Source of the DNA: Candidatus Nitrosopumilus sp.
Lineage (GTDB): Archaea > Thermoproteota > Nitrososphaeria > Nitrososphaerales > Nitrosopumilaceae
Direction of reading: 5' to 3'
NCBI GenBank assembly: GCA_029864235.1
Contig: JAOTTW010000008.1
Coordinates: 1 to 36,879, forward strand
Length of the DNA stretch: 36,879 nt
Shown: piece by piece, positions 7,533-15,511 of the stretch
Layout of the letters: each line of letters opens with the position of its first letter
How positions within the stretch are numbered: the stretch's first letter is position 1
Notes under the pieces: model-generated
Seen by the model: the letters and a program-made list of their open reading frames with translations, nothing else
Told to the model about the DNA's origin: nothing
Database searches by the model: none
Translations under genes and position numbers: made by a program

Positions 7533-7988
7533 ATGCCTAGTCGACAAGATCAAATTTGGATCCAACTTTGGAGAGAAAATTCTCCAGATTTAAGAGAACG
7601 AATTGTAGGATGGCGTAAACAAAATGCTATTACTCGAATTGAAAAACCAAGCAGATTGCAAAGAGCAAGAAGATTAGGTTACAAGGCAAAACAAGGAATT
7701 ATTGTTGTCCGAATGAGAGTTGGGACTGGTGGTATGAGAAAACAAAGACCCACAGGTGGTAGAAGGCCAAAACATCTTGGAGTTGTAAGAATCAAGGCAG
7801 ATGATAACATGAAGACAGTTGCAGAACGAAGAGTCCTTGAAAGATATCCTAACATGAAACTTTTAGGTTCATACTTTATCTACAAAGATGGTATGCACTA
7901 CTGGTATGAGATAATTTTAGCTGATCCATCTCACACAAGAATTGCTCAAGACAAAGAATTGAAAAAACGATTAACCACAACTGCATAA
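7533..7988 (+). CDS. rpl15e: 50S ribosomal protein L15e
   Basis: 151 residues, the usual size of archaeal L15e. Diagnostic segments are RLQRARRLGYKAKQGIIVVR, a basic GGMRKQRPTGGRRPKHLGV stretch, and a conserved C-terminal region ending YWYEIILADPSHTRI. It is a large-subunit protein found in archaea and eukaryotes that binds 23S rRNA near domain II. The ATG at 7533 gives the expected N-terminus. The following CFI-box gene starts 1 nt after its stop. Confidence 0.95.
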   Translation: MPSRQDQIWIQLWRENSPDLRERIVGWRKQNAITRIEKPSRLQRARRLGYKAKQGIIVVRMRVGTGGMRKQRPTGGRRPKHLGVVRIKADDNMKTVAERRVLERYPNMKLLGSYFIYKDGMHYWYEIILADPSHTRIAQDKELKKRLTTTA

Positions 7989-7989
7989 A

Positions 7990-8805
7990 TTGAAGTCCAT
8001 ATTATTTTTGTCACTACTTTTAGTTTTAGTATTTACACCTGTTTTTGGTCAATTGCTTTCTGACAAGACTGGACTTGTAAATCGTCTAGATGTTGAAACA
8101 GGAGGATATACATTTGAAGTTGAAACTGTTTCAAATTTTGATATAGTAAATCATGAATTTAACAAAGATGAAAAACGACTGACGATTTTTATTAATAGTG
8201 GACTGGAAAATAATCTAGGCGAACTACTCATCCCACAAACATTACTTAGTGGAAATTTTACTTTTTATCTAAATGATGTAGAGTATAGTCCTAAAATAAA
8301 ATCAAATGACAGGATTTCCTTTGTAACCCTAAATTTTACTGGAATTGGTAACAACAAAATTGATGTATTTGCAACTGAAACTCTTTCTAATATGGAAGAT
8401 AAATCTGAAGTCGATGATTCTGAAGAATTTACATCAAAGGGAGGTGGTTGCCTTATTGCAACTGCAACTTATGGCACAGAGCTAGCGCCTCAAGTACAGA
8501 CACTAAGGGAAATTCGTGATGAAAAATTAATGAAAACAGAATATGGCAAATCCTTTTTGAATTTATTCAATAATTTTTACTATTCATTTAGTCCTTTAGT
8601 TTCTGATTACGAACGAGAAAATCCTATTTTTAAAGAATCTGTAAAATTGTTTTTAACACCAATGCTTTCTTCTCTTTTCATTTTAAATTATGCCCAAATG
8701 GATAATGATGTACAGGTTTTAGCAGTTGGGAGTGGTGTTATTTTGCTGAATATAGGAATGTATTTTGCCGTACCTGTAGTATTGATAATGAGGTTGAAGA
8801 GATGA
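7990..8805 (+). CDS. exported CFI-box-type membrane protein, function unknown
   Basis: 271 residues from a TTG start. A signal peptide (ILFLSLLLVLVFTPVFGQ) leads an outer beta domain of about 120 residues, an acidic linker, and then the CFI-box-like motif GGGCLIATATYGTELAPQVQ followed by a TLREIRDEKL helix. The rest is hydrophobic, with at least two membrane helices and a short basic tail (MRLKR). The CFI-box module is a recurrent C-terminal region of exported proteins in archaea and bacteria, possibly involved in processing or anchoring; the mechanism is unknown to me. It follows L15e by 1 nt and its stop overlaps the start of the next microprotein (ATGA). Confidence 0.7.
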   Translation: MKSILFLSLLLVLVFTPVFGQLLSDKTGLVNRLDVETGGYTFEVETVSNFDIVNHEFNKDEKRLTIFINSGLENNLGELLIPQTLLSGNFTFYLNDVEYSPKIKSNDRISFVTLNFTGIGNNKIDVFATETLSNMEDKSEVDDSEEFTSKGGGCLIATATYGTELAPQVQTLREIRDEKLMKTEYGKSFLNLFNNFYYSFSPLVSDYERENPIFKESVKLFLTPMLSSLFILNYAQMDNDVQVLAVGSGVILLNIGMYFAVPVVLIMRLKR

Positions 8806-8888
8806 AAAAATCTCTTATTGGTGCAATAGCAATAATTGTAAGTGTAATTGTTTACTATTCTATAATGAGCTTTTTATTTACTCTTTGA
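8802..8888 (+). CDS. 28-aa membrane microprotein translationally coupled to the CFI-box gene
   Basis: The ATG at 8802 overlaps the TGA of the preceding gene (ATGA), a classic coupling arrangement. The product is nearly all membrane helix (MKKSLIGAIAIIVSVIVYYS...), with two lysines at the N-terminus that should stay in the cytoplasm. It could be a small subunit or stabiliser of the upstream membrane protein; that is inference from position. Confidence 0.5.
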   Translation: MKKSLIGAIAIIVSVIVYYSIMSFLFTL

Positions 8889-8954
8889 GAAAATATAACT
8901 TTTTAAAAGTTCAATATAGTATTTATTTTTATTTTATTTTGATTATGATATTTT

Positions 8955-9035
8955 ATGGATAATGCAAAAATTGCTTTGATTGGTGGATTTTGTGTTGTTG
9001 TGGTACTATCTATTGCACTTATTTTTGTTAGATAA
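8955..9035 (+). CDS. 26-aa membrane microprotein
   Basis: ATG 8955 to TAA 9035. A short polar head (MDNAK), one membrane helix (IALIGGFCVVVVLSIALIFV) and a terminal Arg. An AT-rich region with TATA-like tttattttta lies upstream. Its layout resembles the other tiny single-helix proteins in this region. Function unknown. Confidence 0.4.
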   Translation: MDNAKIALIGGFCVVVVLSIALIFVR

Positions 9036-9070
9036 TTTTGATAATTCCTAAAATATTAATACAAAAAATT

Positions 9071-9265
9071 ATGAATTGTGAGAAAAAAAGAAGCACTGGA
9101 TATATGAAAAAAAACAATAGATCAATTATTACAGCTCAAATTACAAACTTAAGATCAGATAAAAGAAAAACACAAATCTAGACAAAGTATTCAGGTAGAT
9201 ATTCAAAGCTTGGACTAAATCAAAGGACAATAAATTTACTAGAAAATAAATCAAAGAAAAAATGA
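9071..9265 (+). pseudogene. small basic ORF split by an in-frame TAG
   Basis: From ATG 9071 (or ATG 9104) the frame runs to TAG 9179-9181 and then stays open for another 27 codons to TGA 9265. Both halves are strongly basic and polar (SIITAQITNLRSDKRKTQI, then TKYSGRYSKLGLNQRTINLL), as if one protein of about 53-64 residues had acquired a stop. Alternatively only the first 25-36 residues are made, or the A-rich composition keeps the frame open by chance. Confidence 0.3.
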
Positions 9266-9316
9266 AAAGAATAAAACTATAAAAAATAAAAAAGCTTCGA
9301 AATCAAAGAAACAACA

Positions 9317-9982
9317 TTAATTTTCATCAAGTATTCTTTGAATCATGGCCTCAATATTTGTTGATTGACCAAAAGAGACATCTCTTAAAATCCCTTTTCT
9401 ATCTACTAAAATTGTTGATGGAGTACCTTGCAATGCAAATTTTTCAAATGTCTCAGCCGCATATTCTTTTGATTTCATATAATCTTTGACTCTCTGTATG
9501 ATTTGATTCTTATACTCTTCTGGTTGTGAATCAAAGTCAGGAATTTGGGGATAGATAAATTGAAGGATTTTTTCTTGGTTTATTTCATCTGTTGTTTTTG
9601 TCAATTTATCCATGGCTAGTGGAAATGGAATCTTATATGGTATCTTATTTCCTTCTTGTAGTTGGCCATACATTGATAGGGCCTTTTTGGTTTCACCAAT
9701 AACTTCACCCGTCTCCGCTAGCATCTTCAAGTTATCCAAAGTATTTTTGTCAAAATCTTCAAATGCTGTAGCAATACCTAAAACTCGAACCCCCTCATCT
9801 TTGTATTTGTTGTAGATGTTTATGGCCTCAGGAATTCCATACATAAAACATCCGGGACAATTTACCTGAAATACCTCTACTAAAACAATATGGTCTTTTT
9901 CCTGATCAAAGTTAGTTGGAACACCTTGTACCCACTCTGACACCTCAAAATTTGGCGCTTTTTGTCCTAGAATTACACTCAT
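9317..9982 (-). CDS. thioredoxin-fold redoxin (AhpC/TSA or TlpA-like)
   Basis: 221 residues, cytosolic (no signal peptide). The N-terminus (GQKAPNFEVSEWVQG) is typical of the AhpC/TSA family, and the redox-active pair is C42 and C45 (VNCPGCFMYGIP). The insertion between the CxxC and the cis-Pro region (GTPSTILVDRKGILRD near the C-terminus) is longer than in thioredoxin. It probably acts as a thiol-disulfide oxidoreductase or thiol peroxidase; the CPGC pair fits disulfide exchange better than a 1-Cys peroxiredoxin. Single gene with T-rich DNA downstream. Confidence 0.75.
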   Translation of the reverse strand: MSVILGQKAPNFEVSEWVQGVPTNFDQEKDHIVLVEVFQVNCPGCFMYGIPEAINIYNKYKDEGVRVLGIATAFEDFDKNTLDNLKMLAETGEVIGETKKALSMYGQLQEGNKIPYKIPFPLAMDKLTKTTDEINQEKILQFIYPQIPDFDSQPEEYKNQIIQRVKDYMKSKEYAAETFEKFALQGTPSTILVDRKGILRDVSFGQSTNIEAMIQRILDEN

Positions 9983-10363
9983 TACTGTTAATTCACTTTT
10001 TTTCTATTAAATACATAACTAGTACTTAAAATAAATCCTAAATTACAAATATTCATGTAAAACTATTGTATCGAATCGTTATTTCTAAAAATGACCCATG
10101 AAAATCTACTTTTGATAACTATTAGAACAAAAAATCTCAAGAATTTTTTCTACTGATCCTTCTTGTCATCCATAAAAATAAATCATTTAAATCAATTTTG
10201 GAAAAAAGTTAGTTAACTACAAGAGAAGAATATCAAAACTTATTTTATTCCTAAATACATATTGTAATAAAATAGATGAAATGTTGTAGCATACAATAAT
10301 TAAGAATTGAATAAAGATATGCTTATGTTCGTTAAAATGAGTATATTTCATAAGGTAATGTAA
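9983..10363. other. AT-rich intergenic stretch, no gene seen
   Basis: Both strands were read. Only frames of about 20 codons occur, without a good hydrophobic, Cys or codon pattern. It holds the promoter of the minus-strand redoxin gene near 9990-10020 and that of the Cys-rich peptide at 10364; nothing else was recognised. Confidence 0.5.
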
Positions 10364-10474
10364 TTGGATAAGGAATGGTTAAGAGTAAAAAGTGGAAGAA
10401 GTAAGGGTTGTAAAGATTGCATGACTCATAAATGTGTACCAAACAGTTGCAGATGTGATTGCCATAAATTATAA
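10364..10474 (+). CDS. 36-aa Cys-rich peptide, putative metal binder
   Basis: TTG 10364 to TAA 10474; an in-frame stop immediately precedes the TTG, so no longer start is possible. The basic N-terminal half (MDKEWLRVKSGRSKG) leads to CKDC-MTHKC-VPNSCRCDCHK: six cysteines and two histidines in about 20 residues, enough for one or two metal ions. The density of Cys in an AT-rich region is unlikely by chance. Family not recognised; a small zinc or copper-binding peptide is inferred. Confidence 0.5.
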   Translation: MDKEWLRVKSGRSKGCKDCMTHKCVPNSCRCDCHKL

Positions 10475-10695
10475 CTCATTGACCTTGACTTTATGATAAC
10501 TTACTACCTTGTCAATCAATTGTTAATTTTTTGTCACTTAAAATTAATATTTTGTAATTTTAAATTTAATAGATAAAATTTTAAAATATCAAAAACCAAA
10601 TATAATTCACAGAAACATCATATTCATATTATAAAAACATAAGATGTATGGAACAATTAATCTTATTTCTGAGATATGTTAGAAAGATAAAAAAT

Positions 10696-10714
10696 GGACA
10701 ACTTGATGTTGTCC
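10696..10714 (-). terminator. hairpin plus T-run behind the Lys-rich peptide
   Basis: A perfect 7-bp stem (ggacaac/gttgtcc) with a 5-nt loop. Read on the minus strand it starts about 10 nt after the stop of the Lys-rich peptide gene and is followed by attttttatc, so it has the form of an intrinsic terminator, which is unusual in archaea where T-tracts alone usually suffice. Confidence 0.55.
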
Positions 10715-10723
10715 TTTATCTAA

Positions 10724-10792
10724 TTATTTTTTAGCCTTTTTAGCTACTGCCTTTTTTACAGTTTTCTTTGCTACTGTTTTAGTCTTGGCCAT
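10724..10792 (-). CDS. 22-aa Lys/Ala-rich peptide resembling a histone H1 tail
   Basis: ATG 10792 to TAA 10724. The product is MAKTKTVAKKTVKKAVAKKA plus KK: 11 of 22 residues are Lys and the rest Ala, Val and Thr. The composition and KKAVAKKAKK pattern resemble the tails of histone H1 and of bacterial H1-like proteins, so binding to DNA or RNA is the natural guess. Support for it being a gene: mixed AAA/AAG and GCA/GCT/GCC codons rather than a simple DNA repeat, and a terminator-like hairpin right behind it. Confidence 0.5.
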   Translation of the reverse strand: MAKTKTVAKKTVKKAVAKKAKK

Positions 10793-10987
10793 AAGCGATT
10801 AAAAAAGAAAGACCCATTTCAAAAGCAAGATGTAATGTTTTTGATTAATTGAATATTTATTTTAGTATTTTTTTTAAAAAAATATTCTCATCTATATCCA
10901 TATGTGTGATTTTATCACTTCATGTAAATACAATCTAAATCTAATTTTTACAATCTTTTAAATCCTGTAAAGAATTCTATTGGTAAT

Positions 10988-11095
10988 ATGGTGAAAATAT
11001 CTGTAAGAGAAGGGTGGACCAAAAAAAGTAAATTGGCAATTATTGGTTTGATAGGTAGTTTGATTTTGATTATTGCTGTATTTGTTTTTGATTAA
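10988..11095 (+). CDS. 35-aa membrane microprotein
   Basis: ATG 10988 to TAA 11095. A basic amphipathic head (MVKISVREGWTKKSK) is followed by one membrane helix (LAIIGLIGSLILIIAVFVF) and a terminal Asp. The Lys/Arg-rich head predicts a cytoplasmic N-terminus. It diverges from the Lys-rich peptide gene. Function unknown; similar in build to other AOA-type single-helix microproteins in this window. Confidence 0.5.
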   Translation: MVKISVREGWTKKSKLAIIGLIGSLILIIAVFVFD

Positions 11096-11381
11096 CCTTT
11101 TTCATAACGATTCTTTTTAATTTTTAAACCCACTGTTCTGTTTCTTAAATTACTAGCAATGAATCACGATACTTTCGGTTTCACAAAAACATTATCTTCA
11201 ATAACTCTTGATTGTTACCACTAATCACTTAGATCTTTGAAACTTTCTAAGGGCAGTCTATCTTTTTTTAACTATTTTTTTAATGATGATGAATTTTGTA
11301 TTGTTATGTGAGATTGAATACTGAACTTTATACATCAATTCTTTAATATTATAAAATCAACAAAAGTGAAAAAATTTTTGT
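11096..11381. other. intergenic stretch, nothing firm
   Basis: T-rich tracts follow the microprotein stop (acgattctttttaattttta). A 21-codon frame from ATG 11160 has no supporting pattern. A C-box-like atgatga near 11285 was considered and rejected as a C/D sRNA. Confidence 0.4.
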
Positions 11382-11741
11382 TTATTGTGTCAGATCCACA
11401 AGAAATTGTCTTGCATTCATTATTTGATCCTGTACATCATATGCAATCAGATATAACATTGCATTTGAAGAATTTGGAAATGGGGTGATGCTATCTAATG
11501 TAATGCTATCTTCAAATGAAAATTCTGAGATATTTGGCATACAGCTAACACATCCAATTTGATACTTTGTCACTGTTTCATCCTGATTCCAGTTCATCTT
11601 AACACTGGCAGAGATTCCGTCATATTCTTGCACCACTACATTTACATCATAAAGCGGTTCGGCGTATGCAAAACCTGTTACAAAAACAAGCAGTAATGCA
11701 GGACTCAAAAGCAATGTTTTACTAGTCATGAATAACTTCAT
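11382..11741 (-). CDS. small exported protein, function unknown
   Basis: 119 residues with a signal peptide (LLLSPALLLVFVTGFAYA-EPL). The mature part of about 90 residues alternates like a single beta-sandwich (Fn3/Ig-like) and contains a CVSC pair (IGCVSCMPN) that may form a disulfide or bind metal. No family recognised. It stands alone, with AT-rich DNA on both sides. Confidence 0.55.
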   Translation of the reverse strand: MKLFMTSKTLLLSPALLLVFVTGFAYAEPLYDVNVVVQEYDGISASVKMNWNQDETVTKYQIGCVSCMPNISEFSFEDSITLDSITPFPNSSNAMLYLIAYDVQDQIMNARQFLVDLTQ

Positions 11742-11903
11742 TTCAGAATTATGTATTAAGCATTGCTACCAAAAACTTCATGTATTTTGTATCTGGCAGA
11801 GGAAAAACATCCTTAATGATTGTGATGTGACAAGAGATATACTCATACAAACAACAAATTTTTCAAGTAACCTAATATAGGACACAAAAAGCCTCAAAAT
11901 TAA

Positions 11904-12392
11904 ATGCAAGTTGTAACTGATGATAGACTCCAATTATTTGCTGAAATGGAGGCAAAATATGAACAAAAAGATACAGAATATTTTGTAAGACTTTTGGATC
12001 ATCCTGATTATGTTGTCAGAACAAGAGCAACCTGTATTTTGGTAGATTTTGGTGGTGAGGACAAAGTTCGTTATATTGCTAAAGTTCTAAAAAATGATGA
12101 AAATGAGCTTGTGCGACACGAAGCTGCATTTTCCCTTGGTCAGATGTGTTATTCTAGTGCAATTGAACCACTCGCAGATGCAACACTTCATGATCCTAGT
12201 ATGTTTGTAAGACATGAAGCAGCAATTGCACTAGGTGTTGTTGGTTCCGAAGAAGCAAAGGAAACTTTGGAAAAAGCACTAAATGATCCAGATAAACCAG
12301 TTGTTGAATCAGCTATTGTAGCATTATCCAATATTCAGTTTATGGAAAAGTTAAGTAAAAACGAAAAGTTTGCAAAGTTAACAGGTGGATAG
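11904..12392 (+). CDS. HEAT-repeat protein
   Basis: 162 residues made of about four HEAT/PBS-lyase-type repeats, each with the helix-turn-helix pattern HPDYVVRTRATCILVDFGG, ENELVRHEAAFSLGQM, DPSMFVRHEAAIALGVVG and DPDKPVVESAIVALSNI. The repeats resemble those of deoxyhypusine hydroxylase, but the paired His-Glu metal motifs of that enzyme are only partly present (RHEAA twice), so I call it a protein-interaction scaffold. The next gene starts directly after its stop codon, so the two are probably co-translated. Confidence 0.75.
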   Translation: MQVVTDDRLQLFAEMEAKYEQKDTEYFVRLLDHPDYVVRTRATCILVDFGGEDKVRYIAKVLKNDENELVRHEAAFSLGQMCYSSAIEPLADATLHDPSMFVRHEAAIALGVVGSEEAKETLEKALNDPDKPVVESAIVALSNIQFMEKLSKNEKFAKLTGG

Positions 12393-13430
12393 ATGAATTT
12401 TTCATATGGTGTCATTGCAGCAGTTGGTGTTCTTGTGGCAATAATTTTAGGTATGATTGCAACTGATCCTGGATATCTTGTTGAATCCACAGCAGAACAT
12501 AAAGTAAAGGTAACCCCTGAAGAACTTATTCCTAAAGTAAAACCTGTTGCATGTACAATGGAATATGCTCCAGTTTGTGGAATTGATGGTGTTACTTATG
12601 GAAACAAGTGTATGCTTGATGCTGCTGAAATTGATCTAGATTATCAAGGAGAATGCGTTGTTCAAGTAGAACCTGAACCAGAACCTCAACCACTCACACC
12701 ATCATCTCCAATGACTCTCCCTCCTATGACTCATACCGTTGAAATTCCTGAAGGAACAGGAGCTCCAGGTTGTGAAGAAACTAACGAATGTTATATCCCA
12801 TATTCTCTCAAAATTCAAGTTGGTGATCATGTTGTTTGGGATAATGTAGATGTTGCAGCCCATACTGTGACAAGTGGTTCCATGAAAGATGGACCTGATG
12901 GAATCTTTGATTCGAGCCTATTTATGTCTGGAAATATTTTTGAATTTACTTTTGATGATGTAGGAACTTATCCATACTTTTGCATGGTTCATCCTTGGAT
13001 GACAGGTGAAATTGTTGTAAGTGATGTTAAAGAAATAATTGCTACCTCAGAACCAATAGTTATCGAACCTGAACCAATGTCAAAAACTGAGCCTATGCCT
13101 AAGGTAAATACTAAACCTGAAACTTTACCCATGAGCGCAACTGTATCTATGCCACAAGGCGGATCGGTTCCAGGATGTGAAGAAACTAACGAATGTTATA
13201 TCCCATATGAAGTAAAAATTGCAGTAGGTGGAACTGTTACTTGGAGCAATGATGATACTGCAGCTCACACTGTAACTGGAGGTAAAATGCCTGAAGGGCC
13301 ATCAGGTGTTTTTGATTCAAGCTTGTTTATGGCTGGAAATACATATGAGTTTACTTTTGATAAACCTGGGGAATATCCATACTTTTGTATGGTTCATCCT
13401 TGGATGATTGGTATGGTAATTGTTGAATAA
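12393..13430 (+). CDS. membrane-anchored Kazal plus two plastocyanin-like domains
   Basis: 345 residues. An N-terminal membrane helix (residues 5-23) anchors the protein outside the cell. A short Kazal-like domain follows (C54, C62, C73, C88; [13 protein letters not shown]), then a Pro/Glu linker, cupredoxin 1 (type 1 copper ligands H157, C197, H200, M203; YFCMVHPWM) and cupredoxin 2 (H292, C332, H335, M338). Each cupredoxin begins with [12 protein letters not shown]. Both copper sites look complete, so it can carry electrons, probably in the copper-based chain that replaces c-type cytochromes in these archaea. The Kazal domain could inhibit proteases or only stabilise the stalk. No gap separates it from the HEAT gene. 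Confidence 0.82.
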   Translation: MNFSYGVIAAVGVLVAIILGMIATDPGYLVESTAEHKVKVTPEELIPKVKPVACTMEYAPVCGIDGVTYGNKCMLDAAEIDLDYQGECVVQVEPEPEPQPLTPSSPMTLPPMTHTVEIPEGTGAPGCEETNECYIPYSLKIQVGDHVVWDNVDVAAHTVTSGSMKDGPDGIFDSSLFMSGNIFEFTFDDVGTYPYFCMVHPWMTGEIVVSDVKEIIATSEPIVIEPEPMSKTEPMPKVNTKPETLPMSATVSMPQGGSVPGCEETNECYIPYEVKIAVGGTVTWSNDDTAAHTVTGGKMPEGPSGVFDSSLFMAGNTYEFTFDKPGEYPYFCMVHPWMIGMVIVE

Positions 13431-13432
13431 TT

Positions 13433-15511
13433 CTAAAGTTCTGTAACTTTACTACCTTGTTCAGTTGATTCAAATTTGTAAATTCTTTCTACATTAGAGT
13501 CTTCAAAAATTTCTGCATCATGTGTTATTATGATAAATTGCATAGCTGCTCCAGAATTTGTAATGTCTGATAACTGTGATAATACTCTCACTAGTGATTT
13601 TTTCCGTTCTACATCCAGATGAGTTGTAGGCTCATCAAGGATCATCAAATTGAGATTTGATGCACCAAGAAGACTAGCCATACCTAATCTTAGGGCTAGT
13701 GCAACACTTACTTGTTCTCCACCACTAAGTGATTCTAAATCTAACATTTCATTTTTTGAAAAACATGCAATTGAGATATCTCTTGATTTTTCAGATAAGT
13801 GTATTCTGTGAATTTTTGTGTTTAGTAATGTCAGATACTCTGATGCTTTTACCGAGATTGTATTTAATGCCCACGAACGAAGACTTGTTGCAACTGAACC
13901 ATCTCTACTGAAAATGTTTAATTGAATACTGTCTAGTTTTGTAAAATATTTCTTTACCACAATTAACTCTTTTATGGCATTTTTAATTGAATTAATTTGT
14001 TCTTCATCTTTAGTGATTTTTTCTATAATTGCTCCGATCTGTTGATCAAATTGCGATAACCTGATCTGTTTTTCATTAATCTTATTTTTTAAATTTTGAA
14101 ATTCCTTTTCATTAAATCCCTCCGTCTCTGATTCAAGTTTTAAAATATTCTGAAAAATTATTTTTGCACGAGAATCAAGTTCTGAAATTTCCACAAGATT
14201 ACCAGTTGTTACTAATGGAATTTTCTGAACACGTTGTCTCTTCACTTTAATTTCTTCTTGAATTTTTTTGATATCTTCTTGACTGTTAATGGCATGAGCC
14301 TTTAATGTTGCTTCTGCCTCTCTTGCTTTTTGTAATTTCTCTGAAAACTCTGTCTTTTTTTGATTATATATGGATCCCTCTTTTTCTGTATCTGCAATTT
14401 CTCCTTGAATTCTTTCTAATTCTTGCTTTAGATGCTCTTCTTGAAATAAAGGATTTAATTTTTCAACATTAGAATCACAAACTGGACATTTGTTATCTTT
14501 TAGATGTAATCTGGCTGCAAGAGATTGTTTTTCTTTTAAAGAACCTATTTGACTTGTTAATTCTCGGATTTTTTTCTGTGTTTCCTGTATTGCCTGCTCT
14601 ACTTTTTCAATCTTTGGCTCTAAGACATTTTTTAGGTCTTTATACTCAAAACATCCTTCACATTCACTTACTCTACGCTCCTTTTCGGTGATTTCACGAT
14701 GAATTTCATGAATTGCTTCTTTTGCATATTCTTGAAGCTCTTGTTTTCTTTGTTCTAATTGATTGAGTTTGTCAATTTTTGGAGCATCTGTTTCTGTCTT
14801 TTTTCTTAATTCTGAAAGTTCTTTTTGAAGTTTATTCTGTTTTGAAACCAAATCTTCTTTTAGAGGTTTTGTTTGTTCCAAATCCTTTTGGTATTTTTCT
14901 AATTCTTTTTGTAAAATATCAACATATGTGTCATCATAACCTATACTTTCTCTGATCTTTTCACGAAAATTCTTACTTACTGTTTTCATTTCTTCAGATG
15001 CAATATCAAGTTTGTCTATTCCGATAATTGCATTGAGTAACTCTTTGAATTCTTTTGGTTTTGCCTTAATTATTGCATTTAATTCTCCTTGCTGTACAAT
15101 AGATGCAATTTTTAATTTTTCAAAATTTAAACCAATTATTTTTTCTACTTCTTGGGTCATTGACTCTCCAAATTGTTTTCTCTCTCCTGCCGCAATTTCA
15201 ATCACTTCTTCATTAACTATCTCAGAAAATTTTGCTACTAAACTTCCCTTTGTGTCAATCTTTCTAATTGCCTGATATTGTCTCCCATTAACTGAAAACT
15301 TCACTTTGACAAATCCTTGATTTGAACCACGTTTGATTAAGCCTCTATTTGATTTTCTAGTGTGTTGACCAAATAATGCAAATGTTATTGCATCAATAAT
15401 GCTAGATTTTCCAGCGCCATTATGTCCTACAAATACTGTTACCCCATTATCAAAATTTAATTTAGTTTCAGAATGTGATAAAAAGTCTCCTAATTCAATT
15501 GATGTGATCAT
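13433..15511 (-). CDS. rad50: Rad50 ATPase of the Mre11-Rad50 complex
   Basis: SMC-like ATPase of 692 residues from ATG 15511 (MITSIELGDFLSHSET); an upstream ATG at 15538 would add nine residues. I prefer 15511 because archaeal Rad50 proteins start just before this beta-strand and AAGGAAG lies upstream. Walker A is GHNGAGKSS, the Q-loop is IVQQGELNA, the zinc hook CPVC sits mid-coil, the ABC signature is LSGGEQVSVALALRLG and Walker B is LNLMILDEPTTHLD. With Mre11 it tethers and processes DNA double-strand ends. It is shorter than typical archaeal Rad50 (about 850-900), so the coiled-coil arms are short. A second CxxC (CEGC) lies about 60 residues before the hook. It overlaps mre11 by 17 nt. 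Confidence 0.93.
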   Translation of the reverse strand: MITSIELGDFLSHSETKLNFDNGVTVFVGHNGAGKSSIIDAITFALFGQHTRKSNRGLIKRGSNQGFVKVKFSVNGRQYQAIRKIDTKGSLVAKFSEIVNEEVIEIAAGERKQFGESMTQEVEKIIGLNFEKLKIASIVQQGELNAIIKAKPKEFKELLNAIIGIDKLDIASEEMKTVSKNFREKIRESIGYDDTYVDILQKELEKYQKDLEQTKPLKEDLVSKQNKLQKELSELRKKTETDAPKIDKLNQLEQRKQELQEYAKEAIHEIHREITEKERRVSECEGCFEYKDLKNVLEPKIEKVEQAIQETQKKIRELTSQIGSLKEKQSLAARLHLKDNKCPVCDSNVEKLNPLFQEEHLKQELERIQGEIADTEKEGSIYNQKKTEFSEKLQKAREAEATLKAHAINSQEDIKKIQEEIKVKRQRVQKIPLVTTGNLVEISELDSRAKIIFQNILKLESETEGFNEKEFQNLKNKINEKQIRLSQFDQQIGAIIEKITKDEEQINSIKNAIKELIVVKKYFTKLDSIQLNIFSRDGSVATSLRSWALNTISVKASEYLTLLNTKIHRIHLSEKSRDISIACFSKNEMLDLESLSGGEQVSVALALRLGMASLLGASNLNLMILDEPTTHLDVERKKSLVRVLSQLSDITNSGAAMQFIIITHDAEIFEDSNVERIYKFESTEQGSKVTEL

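Noticed and set aside
4383-10491. Shared 12-mer accttgacttta at 4383 and 10480
   Set aside because: Only two copies, short and AT-rich; not enough to call a regulatory repeat.
10648-10734. 28-codon plus-strand frame (MEQLILFLRYVRKIKNGQLD…)
   Set aside because: It overlaps the terminator hairpin and the Lys-rich peptide gene antisense and has no good promoter spacing; probably chance.
11283-11328. C/D box sRNA starting at an atgatga
   Set aside because: The distance to the next ctga is too short for two guides and no acceptable D'/C' pair or terminal stem is visible.
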